Assembly (NCBI RefSeq): GCF_007341385.1
Contig: NZ_VJYD01000001.1
Coordinates: 310,001 to 374,000, forward strand
Reading direction: 5' to 3'
Source of the DNA: Flavobacterium daemonense
GTDB taxonomy: Bacteria > Bacteroidota > Bacteroidia > Flavobacteriales > Flavobacteriaceae
Length of the DNA stretch: 64,000 bases
Both the position numbers and the translations under genes were made by a program. The notes below the pieces were generated by a model, which searched no databases, was not told where the DNA came from, and saw only the letters and a program-made list of their open reading frames with translations. The stretch's first letter is position 1. Each line of letters opens with the position of its first letter. Below are positions 18,709-26,716 of this stretch, in pieces.

Positions 18709-19455
18709 ATGAAAAGATTCTTTTTTTTAGTTCTTATATTTCAAAATTCTTTTTCGCAAGAAATCCCATTGAATGTTCAAAAATTAATTAAAGCATATCC
18801 AGATCAAATTATTGGATATAAAGACAATAAGATTATTTTTAGTGATAAATCAAATTTAATTTATGATGATTTTAAAAATAAAACGAATCAAGAATTATTA
18901 GATAATCCTGATATTGAAGATCAATTTAAGTTTGTTTATTATAGAGCTAGTAAGAATGTAATTCCAAAGGAAGATCCAGGAAGAATTCGAAATGAAGCTT
19001 TTTTTAAGAAAATTTACGGCAATTCAAAATCAGAAGTTGAATCAAAATTGACTGAAATTGTTTGGTGCCCGAAATTAGTCAATCAGAAAATAAAAGTAAC
19101 AACCGTAAATGGAATTGATAAAATAGTCAAAAAACTCTCGGCAGAATTAGATAATAATCCAGAATTTAAAAAATACATTACTGATATTGGGGGTACATTT
19201 AATTGGAGAAAAATTTCAGGAACAGACCGATTGAGTATGCATAGCTATGGAATGACAATAGATATTAATGTCAAAAATTCTAATTATTGGCAATGGGATT
19301 GTAACTGTAAAAATGAAGAAGCTACTCTTTCGTATAGAAATGAAATTCCGCACAAGCTAGTTTCAATTTTTGAAAAATATGGCTTTATTTGGGGAGGAAA
19401 TTGGAAACATTATGACACAATGCATTTTGAGTATCGACCTGAATTGTTGTTATAG
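18709..19455 (+). CDS. M15-family peptidase (D,D/L,D-carboxypeptidase-like)
   Basis: A 248-residue secreted protein with a signal peptide ending at about residue 16 (NSFSQ). It has the M15 zinc-site pattern SxHxxGxxxD as SMHSYGMTID (His178, Asp185) and the third ligand in TMHFEYRP (His239), with Trp-rich segments around it as in M15C enzymes. Such enzymes cleave D-Ala-containing or other peptides of peptidoglycan in the periplasm. The first 100 residues have no clear domain. It begins immediately after the DUF4846 stop. Confidence 0.85.
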   Translation: MKRFFFLVLIFQNSFSQEIPLNVQKLIKAYPDQIIGYKDNKIIFSDKSNLIYDDFKNKTNQELLDNPDIEDQFKFVYYRASKNVIPKEDPGRIRNEAFFKKIYGNSKSEVESKLTEIVWCPKLVNQKIKVTTVNGIDKIVKKLSAELDNNPEFKKYITDIGGTFNWRKISGTDRLSMHSYGMTIDINVKNSNYWQWDCNCKNEEATLSYRNEIPHKLVSIFEKYGFIWGGNWKHYDTMHFEYRPELLL

Positions 19456-19526
19456 ATTTTAGAATTATTTTATTGCAGAAAAAATAGTACGGAGGAAAGC
19501 GGATTAAGAATTAAAAATTTATGATT

Positions 19527-20423
19527 ATGGATTTCAGGCTAAAAGTATTTTACACCGTTGCGCTCCGCCTTAATTTTACCAAAGCGGCAACCGAATTGTA
19601 TATCACACAGCCAGCGGTTTCCAAACACATTCAGGAATTAGAAGAAACCTATAAAACCAAATTATTTGAACGAAACGGTTCTAAAATTGCGTTAACTCCC
19701 GCCGGAAATATTCTTCTGAAACATACCAAAGAAATTTTCGAAATTTATCGCGAAATTGATTTTGAAATGAGTTCGTTTATAAGCGAACGTCAAGGTTTAT
19801 TGAGGTTAGGAGCAAGTACAACAATTTCACAATATATAATTTCACCTATTTTAGCACGTTTTCATCAAAAGCAGAAAGACATAAAAGTCAATTTGCTGAA
19901 CGGAAATACTGAACAAATCGAAAATGCTTTAATCAATAAAGAAATTGAAATTGGAATTGTTGAAGGACAATCTAAAAATCAATCTATAAAATACATTCCG
20001 TTTTTAAAAGACGAATTAGTTTTGGTTTGCAATAACAATAATCCGTTTGTGAAGCAAAATAAAATCTCGTTAACAGACTTAAAATCAATGAAATTCATAA
20101 CACGCGAACGTGGATCAGGAACACTTGAAGTTATTGAATTTGAATTAAAGAAGGCAGGAGTTAAATTTTCGGATTTGCAAATCGAAATGCAGTTAGGAAG
20201 TACTGAAAGCATAAAATCTTATTTATTAAATTCCGATTGCTTCGCGTTTATGTCCATTCACGCTGTAAACAAAGAGCTGAAAACTAAGGAATTGATTGTT
20301 TTAGACGTTGAGAATTTGACAATTGAAAGATATTTCTACATTATTACACTTTTAGGAAAATCTGATGCTTTGTCTGAGTTGTTTATTCAAAATATTTCAT
20401 CTCATTATAACCTGAAGTTATAG
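19527..20423 (+). CDS. LysR-family transcriptional regulator
   Basis: A 298-residue regulator. The N-terminal helix-turn-helix is typical (FTKAATELYITQPAVSKHIQELE), followed by a two-lobed ligand-binding domain (about 90-290). The start at 19527 (MDFRLKVFYTVA) is the family's usual N-terminus; an in-frame ATG two codons upstream (19521) is possible. The sequence resembles the CysB/CysL-like branch. It sits 75 bp upstream of a YeiH-type exporter gene in the same direction, which it probably regulates in response to a sulfur or oxidant signal. Confidence 0.92.
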   Translation: MDFRLKVFYTVALRLNFTKAATELYITQPAVSKHIQELEETYKTKLFERNGSKIALTPAGNILLKHTKEIFEIYREIDFEMSSFISERQGLLRLGASTTISQYIISPILARFHQKQKDIKVNLLNGNTEQIENALINKEIEIGIVEGQSKNQSIKYIPFLKDELVLVCNNNNPFVKQNKISLTDLKSMKFITRERGSGTLEVIEFELKKAGVKFSDLQIEMQLGSTESIKSYLLNSDCFAFMSIHAVNKELKTKELIVLDVENLTIERYFYIITLLGKSDALSELFIQNISSHYNLKL

Positions 20424-20498
20424 CAGATTGTTATTTACGATTGGCTATTTCCAATTAAACAACGGAACTTTGCAGAGTAAATATCAATTTTCCTTATT

Positions 20499-21464
20499 TT
20501 GAAAACAAATCAGCATTCAGCATCACAATTATTCGAAATTAATCTTTATCTGCAACAAGCAATCTTTGCTGCAATTTTACTTCTATGCTTATTTTCGATA
20601 ATCTCACCACCAGTTGCATTATTATTAGGAGTGTTGATTGTAAATGTTTTCGGGAATCCATTTGTTGAATTTAATGCCAAAGCCATTACATTTTTACTGC
20701 AGTTTTCGGTTGTTGGTTTAGGCTTCGGAATGAATGCTGAAAGCGCATTTTCAGCGGGAAAAGAAGGTTTTGTTTTAACTATATTTTCAATTTTCAGCAC
20801 CTTGCTTTTCGGTTTTTTGCTGGGAAAGTGGCTGAAAACAGAGAAAAAAACATCCCATTTAATTTCATGCGGAACAGCAATTTGCGGTGGAAGTGCGATC
20901 GCGGCGATTTCTCCAGTAATTAAATCAAATGAAAATCAGACTTCAATTGCATTGGGCGTAATTTTTATCTTGAATTCAATCGCATTGTTTGTCTTTCCGT
21001 TTATTGGGCACCAGCTTGATCTTTCACAAAAAGATTTCGGATTATGGTGTGCGATTGCCATTCACGATACAAGTTCTGTTGTTGGTGCGGCAAATAAATA
21101 CGGTGCAGAGGCTTTACAGATTGCAACAACCGTAAAATTAGCAAGAGCATTATGGATTATTCCAATTTCTTTGTTGACAGCAGTGATTTTCAAGAATAAG
21201 AATTCAAAAATCAAGATTCCTTATTTTATTGGGTTATTTATAATTGCAATGCTTTTAAACTCTTATGTTCCAAATGTTTCTGTATTTGCACCTCATATTG
21301 TTAGTTTGGCTAAAATTGGTTTAACTATAACTTTATTTTTGATTGGTGCTACTTTAAATATTAACACATTAAAAGCAGTAGGAGTAAAGCCTTTACTTCA
21401 AGGTGTTTTTCTTTGGGTTTTTATTGCAATTTTCAGTTTGTTGTCTATTATCTATTTAGGTTAA
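20499..21464 (+). CDS. YeiH/UPF0324-family putative sulfate exporter
   Basis: A 321-residue inner-membrane protein with about nine or ten hydrophobic segments. Family blocks are visible: FLLQFSVVGLGFGMNAESA, HLISCGTAICGGSAIAAI and IHDTSSVVGAANKYG. Members are annotated as putative sulfate exporters; the substrate is not proved here. The only plausible start is TTG at 20499: an in-frame stop at 20478 closes the frame upstream and no ATG or GTG lies between them. The gene follows the LysR regulator in tandem rather than divergently. Confidence 0.88.
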   Translation: MKTNQHSASQLFEINLYLQQAIFAAILLLCLFSIISPPVALLLGVLIVNVFGNPFVEFNAKAITFLLQFSVVGLGFGMNAESAFSAGKEGFVLTIFSIFSTLLFGFLLGKWLKTEKKTSHLISCGTAICGGSAIAAISPVIKSNENQTSIALGVIFILNSIALFVFPFIGHQLDLSQKDFGLWCAIAIHDTSSVVGAANKYGAEALQIATTVKLARALWIIPISLLTAVIFKNKNSKIKIPYFIGLFIIAMLLNSYVPNVSVFAPHIVSLAKIGLTITLFLIGATLNINTLKAVGVKPLLQGVFLWVFIAIFSLLSIIYLG

Positions 21465-21465
21465 A

Positions 21466-22416
21466 TTATTTTTTATTGGAAAATTTCACAATTGGTTTGT
21501 CAATCATTTTGTAGAATTTTCCTTTGAAAGAGTAATGTCTCTCAATCTCAAAATTAAATGACTTTTTAGTTCTTGCCATTTCAGTAAGTTCAGTAGGCAG
21601 ATCAACTTCAAAATCATCTTCTGTGCCTTTGGCTTTTTTGTAAGAACCTTTGGTGACAATTTTAAAATCTCTGAAAAACTTTTTGTTGTTATCTGTAATC
21701 ACAGTATAAGAACTTGACCATTCTGAACTGATACTATTGGTAAGTGAGTATTTATCAACTTCCATCAAAGGCTGATATTTTCCGTCAAATCCGGCAAGTA
21801 TATAGAAATAACTATTATAAGGACCGCCTGCGCCACCATTGACATGAACAAGCGATAATGCATATTGGTCTTCTCCAATCTCAACCAATTTTGGAGTTGG
21901 ACATTGTGCAAATGCTCCAAAAGCTGCAATGGCAGGCTGAAAAGAACGCATTTCCCAAGAGTTCCCATTTTTGGCAAATTTAGCCACGCCTAATAATCCA
22001 CCAAAAAAACGCCCTGTTTGTAGTCCGTCTTCGTCATATACAGAGTGATTAAAGGCTATTATTTTAAATTGGTTTCCTTTAGAATCTTTATAATCAATAT
22101 TGGCCAAAAGTCTTGTGGCAACACCTTCGGTATAAGGAAATAACTGATCACCTTCAGTGCTATTTACATCCAAAAAAGGAGCGGGTTTGCAAGTTTTACA
22201 TTTCCAGCTTATAAAGGTATTTTTATCAACAAGATGATACAAATTACCGGGAAATAATTTTAGCATCGTTTTCACATCGTCAAATGGATCAGAAACTCTT
22301 AAAGTTCGTTTTGGGTTTAATATCGTGTCACTTATATTTTTCAATTGTACATCAGATTGCTGTGCAAAACAAAAGGTCGAAGCGAGAAAAATAAAATTCA
22401 AAAGTAAAAGGCGCAT
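21466..22416 (-). CDS. Hypothetical secreted protein
   Basis: A 316-residue protein with a signal peptide (cut near FCFAQQ, about residue 19). I do not recognise the family. The mature part is predicted to be rich in beta strands and contains a CKTCKP Cys pair (about 73-78), which could bind metal or form a disulfide, and glycine-rich loops (HVNGGAGGPYNSY). It ends one base from the stop of the convergent exporter gene, with no terminator between them, so the two transcripts must overlap. A -7-like box lies just upstream of the start. Confidence 0.65.
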   Translation of the reverse strand: MRLLLLNFIFLASTFCFAQQSDVQLKNISDTILNPKRTLRVSDPFDDVKTMLKLFPGNLYHLVDKNTFISWKCKTCKPAPFLDVNSTEGDQLFPYTEGVATRLLANIDYKDSKGNQFKIIAFNHSVYDEDGLQTGRFFGGLLGVAKFAKNGNSWEMRSFQPAIAAFGAFAQCPTPKLVEIGEDQYALSLVHVNGGAGGPYNSYFYILAGFDGKYQPLMEVDKYSLTNSISSEWSSSYTVITDNNKKFFRDFKIVTKGSYKKAKGTEDDFEVDLPTELTEMARTKKSFNFEIERHYSFKGKFYKMIDKPIVKFSNKK

Positions 22417-22439
22417 ATTTGTAAGATTTAACTTGGTGT

Positions 22440-22447
22440 CAAACTTA
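22440..22447 (-). promoter_or_regulatory. -7 box for the minus-strand secreted protein
   Basis: On the minus strand this reads TAAGTTTG, matching TAnnTTTG, 23 bp before the start codon at 22416. Confidence 0.45.
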
Positions 22448-22560
22448 CAAATAAAATAACTTCCAGCATGAACTTATAGTATTTATATGCTTTAAAAACT
22501 GTAAAAAATCAAATTGGCATAAACTTAATTGGTAAATTTTTAAATTATCTTTAAATAAGG

Positions 22561-22568
22561 TAACTTTG
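22561..22568 (+). promoter_or_regulatory. -7 box for the phospholipase-like gene
   Basis: TAACTTTG matches TAnnTTTG, 20 bp before the ATG at 22589. No convincing -33 box is seen. Confidence 0.45.
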
Positions 22569-22588
22569 CCTTCCAAATACAAAAACAA

Positions 22589-23587
22589 ATGAAAAACTTC
22601 AAAATGAGACCAACATTAATTACTATCTCAGTATTAATCGTTGGTTTTTTCACCTTATCATGGGGAATTGTTGGCCACGAGCGCATTAATAAAGCGGCAG
22701 TAATGGCTTTACCGAAACAACTTCAAGTATTTTTTTACAATCACATTGATTTTATTACGCAGGAAGCTTCGGTTCCAGATATTCGTAAATACGCTTTAAA
22801 TTATAAGGATGAAAATCCAAGGCATTATTTTGATATGGAAAACTTTGGTTCTCTTGATACGCTTCCGCAAACTTTAGAAGAGGCGAAGAAAAAATATAAT
22901 GCTAAATTTTTAAACGATAACGGAATCTTGCCTTGGTATATCGAAGATATGATGGCGAAATTGACTAAAGCGTTTAAAGACAAAAACAGAGCAGAAATCT
23001 TATTTTTGGCTGCAGATTTAGGTCATTATATTGGTGATGCACACATGCCTTTGCATACATCGGCAAATCATGACGGGCAGTTAAGCGACCAAAAAGGAAT
23101 TCACTCTTTGTGGGAAAGCCGTTTACCTGAATTGTTTGCAAAAAACTATAAATATAATGTGCCTGAAGCGCAGTACTATGCAGATGTTCATAAAGCGACT
23201 TGGGACATGATAAATGATACACACAGCTTAGTGAAGCCGCTATTGGATATCGACAAAAAACTACGTACATCAACTCCAGAAAATAAAGTATTTAAAGTAG
23301 ATGCTGACGGAAAAGTAATGAAAAGCAAATACAATACAGCTCTTTTTACTGATGAATACGCTGCAAAATTGAACACTGATTTAAACGGAATGGTTGAGCA
23401 GCAAATGAGAAAAGCAATTGCTGCAACGGCAAGTTTCTGGTACACAGCATGGGTAAATGCAGGGAAACCAGATTTAAGTGATTTAGACTCATCTTCGGTA
23501 ACACAAAGAAATTACCAATTTTTACAGGAAGATTTAAAAATGTATCAAAAAGGAGATTTATTCGGAATGAAAAATCAGAATGATTAA
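22589..23587 (+). CDS. Zinc-dependent phospholipase C / S1-P1 nuclease-like protein
   Basis: A 332-residue exported protein. The signal peptide ends so that Trp25 would be the first mature residue (SWGIVGH), as in zinc phospholipase C and P1 nuclease, where the N-terminal Trp binds zinc. Further candidate ligands are His30, Asp64 (VPDIRK), His79 (HYFDM), His146 and Asp150 (DLGHYIGDAHMPLH), and His172/Glu176 (IHSLWESR). The full ligand set suggests an active enzyme. The substrate, phospholipid or nucleic acid, cannot be told from sequence alone. An internal ATG at 22604 is an alternative start. Confidence 0.88.
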   Translation: MKNFKMRPTLITISVLIVGFFTLSWGIVGHERINKAAVMALPKQLQVFFYNHIDFITQEASVPDIRKYALNYKDENPRHYFDMENFGSLDTLPQTLEEAKKKYNAKFLNDNGILPWYIEDMMAKLTKAFKDKNRAEILFLAADLGHYIGDAHMPLHTSANHDGQLSDQKGIHSLWESRLPELFAKNYKYNVPEAQYYADVHKATWDMINDTHSLVKPLLDIDKKLRTSTPENKVFKVDADGKVMKSKYNTALFTDEYAAKLNTDLNGMVEQQMRKAIAATASFWYTAWVNAGKPDLSDLDSSSVTQRNYQFLQEDLKMYQKGDLFGMKNQND

Positions 23588-23593
23588 ATTTTT

Positions 23594-23617
23594 GTTTCAG
23601 GTTTAAAGTTTCAGGTT
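23594..23617 (+). repeat. Single arm of GTTTCAG heptads
   Basis: Three 7-nt words (GTTTCAG, GTTTAAA, GTTTCAG) follow each other after the phospholipase stop. The same word builds the arrays at 47649-47709 and 60707-60860. Beyond the terminator, AAAATCT words follow at 23677-23690. Confidence 0.5.
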
Positions 23618-23624
23618 GACTGAG

Positions 23625-23676
23625 AGATAAAAGAAAAGCCTCAAATTCATTTGAATTTGAGGCTTTTCTTTTATCT
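23625..23676. terminator. Bidirectional terminator
   Basis: A perfect inverted repeat with about 24-bp arms centred on ATTCATTTGAAT. The A-rich left edge and T-rich right edge let it end transcription from both convergent genes (22589-23587 and 23700-25835). Confidence 0.9.
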
Positions 23677-23699
23677 AAAATCTAAAATCTTTTCTCTCT

Positions 23700-25835
23700 C
23701 TAGTGAGACTTTGCATAGAGCGTTTTATTCTTTGCTTTTACACCTTCAAACTGATATTGTTTTTCTTTCAATAAATAGGATGCGGACTGATAGAATGAAA
23801 TAGCATCATTTACTAAATCCGTTCTTTCGGTTTTTAAAGGGATTTCTTCGTATAAAACTTGAAATTCTGGAGCAACTTCTTCGGTTGGTTTTACTTTTAA
23901 AGAATACTGTTTTACAACTTGTTTTGGTGATAAAATAGTTAATACATTATCTTTAATTAAACCTAAATCTTGATAAGTTGCAATAAATGCTCTTGGTTTA
24001 TAATCAGCTTTGAAAACATCCTGTCCAAAAAATTTGCTTTCATAATCAAAATGCAATAATCCGAAAAGCGTTGGCATCACATCAATTTGCGACATTAATT
24101 GATTGTATTGGGCAGGCTTTTTATTTGGGTCATAAATAAAGCCCGGAATTCTATATTTGTCTAATGGCAATTCCGTTTTTCCTGCACTTGAAGCACAGTG
24201 ATCAGCAACAATAACAAAAATAGTATTTTTAAACCAAGGCTGTTTGCTTGCCATTTCGAAGAATCTCTTAAGAGCAAAATCCGTATATTTTACACCGCCT
24301 TCGCGCGATTTTATGTCTCCAGGAATATCGATTTTGTTATTTGGATATGTAAAAGGTCTGTGATTGCTAACCGTCATGATATGATTAAAGAAAGGCTTGT
24401 TTTCCTTCGCTTCAGCATTCATCACTTTGATTGCCTTGTTGTACATATCTTCGTCACAAACTCCCCAAACATTTGAAAAAGTGATTTCTTCAGGTGAAAA
24501 ACTCGATTTGTCTATAATTTGATAACCATTTCCAGAATAAAAATCCTGCATATTATCAAAAAACGCATCGCCTCCGTACATGAATTTTACGTTGTAGCCT
24601 TTTTGTTTGAAAACAGCTCCAGTTGAAAATTTATTTTTATTGTCTTCACGTTTTACAACGCTTTCTCCAGCAGTTGGAGGCAAGCACAAAGTCACTGCTT
24701 CAAGGCCACGAACAGTACGGTTTCCTGCAGCGTATAAGTTTGTGAATTGAAGGCTTTTTTGCGCTAAACTATCTAAAAATGGTGTAATATTCTGCTTGTT
24801 TCCATATGCTTTCATGAAATCGGCACTATAGCTTTCAATCGTAATTAAAACAACATTTTTATGGATTTCAAGAGAATCTCCGGTAATGGTTCTAGCCGTG
24901 CTTTCGCCAGAAATCGAAGGATAATGTTTCTTTAACATAGCAAATGCCTCTTGATTTGGAAGTGTTTTGTAAAACTTCAAATAATCAAGTTTGTTGTTTT
25001 GGAAAGCTAAATAAAACTTATATAATCCGTTAGATTGCAATTCGTTAACGAAAACATTTTTCGAATTTTCTGTTTTGGCAAATAATGGAATGGCTACCAA
25101 TGAAACGGCGAATAGAACAATGTAAATTGCAGAGAATTTGATTTTTTCAGTGAAGTTCGGAATTTCTTTGATGAAATTACCTGAACGCTTCAATATAAAA
25201 TAAGTTACCGTAGCAGATACTAAAAATAAAGCCGAAAATAATGGAATCACAGGATATGACTGCATAATGTTTCCGATTACTTCGTTTGTGTAAATCAAAT
25301 AGTTAACGGCTATAAAGTTGTATTTTACGCCAAATTCATTCCAAAAGAAATATTCGCTTAAACCATTTTGAAGAATCAATACTACGTAAAGAAAAACGAC
25401 AAAAGCAAACATCCAAAAACGGATTTTGTCTCTCCATTTTGGAAGAAAAAGAAAAAGTGCAAAAAGAGCCGTTTTTATTCCAACGAAAATCAAAACTATT
25501 CTTGGTAAAGCGCCTCCGTATTCGTCAAAAATACTTTTTCCAGAAGCGATATAAAGAAATAAAGCTACAAAAGCGCCTAGAATAACATAACCATAAGGCT
25601 TGTTGTATTTTGAATTGGAAACAAATATTAAGTAAAGCCACAAAAAAACACTTGCGATAACAAAAACAAAGAAATCTGATATCAATCCCAATGAAAAAAT
25701 CTTCAAACTGTCCAGAATTGTAAAGCTGCTTTGTGTAATTGGGTGGAAAAAAAGAACAATTCGCAAAAGAAAACTAACAATAAAATAGAAGAATGCGAGA
25801 TTGTAAAACGGTGATAGTTTTTTGTAAAAAATCAT
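23700..25835 (-). CDS. LTA synthase-family membrane phosphotransferase
   Basis: A 711-residue membrane protein: about five transmembrane segments in the first 250 residues, then a large periplasmic sulfatase-fold domain. Family motifs are VVLITIESYSADF (metal-binding Glu), the probable nucleophile Thr374 in GNRTVRG, FMYGGDAFFDN, and VIVADHCASS near the end of the domain. In Gram-positive relatives this fold transfers glycerol phosphate to lipoteichoic acid. A Gram-negative organism makes no such polymer, so transfer of a phospholipid-derived group (glycerol phosphate or phosphoethanolamine) to an envelope glycan or lipid A is more likely. Monocistronic by its position. Confidence 0.88.
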   Translation of the reverse strand: MIFYKKLSPFYNLAFFYFIVSFLLRIVLFFHPITQSSFTILDSLKIFSLGLISDFFVFVIASVFLWLYLIFVSNSKYNKPYGYVILGAFVALFLYIASGKSIFDEYGGALPRIVLIFVGIKTALFALFLFLPKWRDKIRFWMFAFVVFLYVVLILQNGLSEYFFWNEFGVKYNFIAVNYLIYTNEVIGNIMQSYPVIPLFSALFLVSATVTYFILKRSGNFIKEIPNFTEKIKFSAIYIVLFAVSLVAIPLFAKTENSKNVFVNELQSNGLYKFYLAFQNNKLDYLKFYKTLPNQEAFAMLKKHYPSISGESTARTITGDSLEIHKNVVLITIESYSADFMKAYGNKQNITPFLDSLAQKSLQFTNLYAAGNRTVRGLEAVTLCLPPTAGESVVKREDNKNKFSTGAVFKQKGYNVKFMYGGDAFFDNMQDFYSGNGYQIIDKSSFSPEEITFSNVWGVCDEDMYNKAIKVMNAEAKENKPFFNHIMTVSNHRPFTYPNNKIDIPGDIKSREGGVKYTDFALKRFFEMASKQPWFKNTIFVIVADHCASSAGKTELPLDKYRIPGFIYDPNKKPAQYNQLMSQIDVMPTLFGLLHFDYESKFFGQDVFKADYKPRAFIATYQDLGLIKDNVLTILSPKQVVKQYSLKVKPTEEVAPEFQVLYEEIPLKTERTDLVNDAISFYQSASYLLKEKQYQFEGVKAKNKTLYAKSH

Positions 25836-25851
25836 GTTGTGGTAATTTTTG

Positions 25852-25859
25852 CAAAATTA
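25852..25859 (-). promoter_or_regulatory. -7 box for the LTA synthase-like gene
   Basis: On the minus strand this reads TAATTTTG, matching TAnnTTTG, 16 bp before the start codon. Confidence 0.4.
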
Positions 25860-26000
25860 ATTTTTATTGATGAAAACAAGATGAAGTTAGGCTTTTACCT
25901 TGCTTAGTGTTAACTTAATGTTCCCTTAAGATTACGCAAAAATATGGTAGGTTAAAGGCATTTGAGTTGTTTTTTACCAATTTCTCTCCGTTAAAATAGG

Positions 26001-26008
26001 TATCTTTG
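26001..26008 (+). promoter_or_regulatory. -7 box for the two-component pair
   Basis: TATCTTTG matches TAnnTTTG, 42 bp before the response-regulator ATG, in the 215-bp gap between divergent genes. Confidence 0.45.
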
Positions 26009-26050
26009 AAAAATCATTAATACAGATTAATCTTAATTAAATCAAAATAC

Positions 26051-26716
26051 ATGCATATTTTAATAGTAGAAGATGAATTAGGAATTGTACAATTTTTGCA
26101 GCAAGGACTGCAGGAAGAGGGTTATTTGGTTACAACAGCAAATGACGGATCTAAAGGTTTTGAATTGGTGCAAAATCATCAATATGACTTGATTTTACTG
26201 GATTGGATGCTTCCTAAAATCAACGGATTAGATTTATGCAAAGCCATCAGAATCAAGGATCAGCATACGCCAATAATTTTTTTGACAGCAAAAGACACCG
26301 TTCAAGAAACTGTTGCGGGCTTAAAAGCAGGTGCGAATGATTACATCAAAAAACCTTTTAGTTTTGAAGAATTGGTGGAGCGAATCAAGGTTCATTTTAG
26401 ACATAAAAAAGAAGACAAAGAACTTACTCTAGGAACTATAAAAATTGATCTTTCGAAACATATTGTTTTGAAAAATGAAGAAGAAGTCACGCTGACACAG
26501 CGAGAATTCGAGCTTTTGACCTATTTAATTCAGAATAAAGGGAAAGTTTGTACTCGAAATCAAATTTTAAAGGACGTTTGGGATATTAATTTTGAATATG
26601 ATACCGGTGTAATTGATGTTTTTATGAACGCTATTAGAAAAAAACTCAATTTAAAAATCGAGGAAGATTATATAAAGACGATTCGCGGAATTGGTTATAT
26701 CGCAAATGACTTATAA
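26051..26716 (+). CDS. OmpR-family response regulator
   Basis: A 221-residue regulator with a receiver domain (about 1-115: acidic pocket Glu7-Asp8, phosphoacceptor Asp51 in LLDWMLP, Thr79, Lys101 in IKKPF) and a C-terminal winged helix (about 125-218, LTQREFELLTYLIQNKGKVCTR and IKTIRGIGY). It is phosphorylated by the histidine kinase whose ATG directly follows its stop codon. The target genes and signal are unknown; the divergent LtaS-like gene is a candidate because the two share an intergenic region. Confidence 0.95.
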   Translation: MHILIVEDELGIVQFLQQGLQEEGYLVTTANDGSKGFELVQNHQYDLILLDWMLPKINGLDLCKAIRIKDQHTPIIFLTAKDTVQETVAGLKAGANDYIKKPFSFEELVERIKVHFRHKKEDKELTLGTIKIDLSKHIVLKNEEEVTLTQREFELLTYLIQNKGKVCTRNQILKDVWDINFEYDTGVIDVFMNAIRKKLNLKIEEDYIKTIRGIGYIANDL

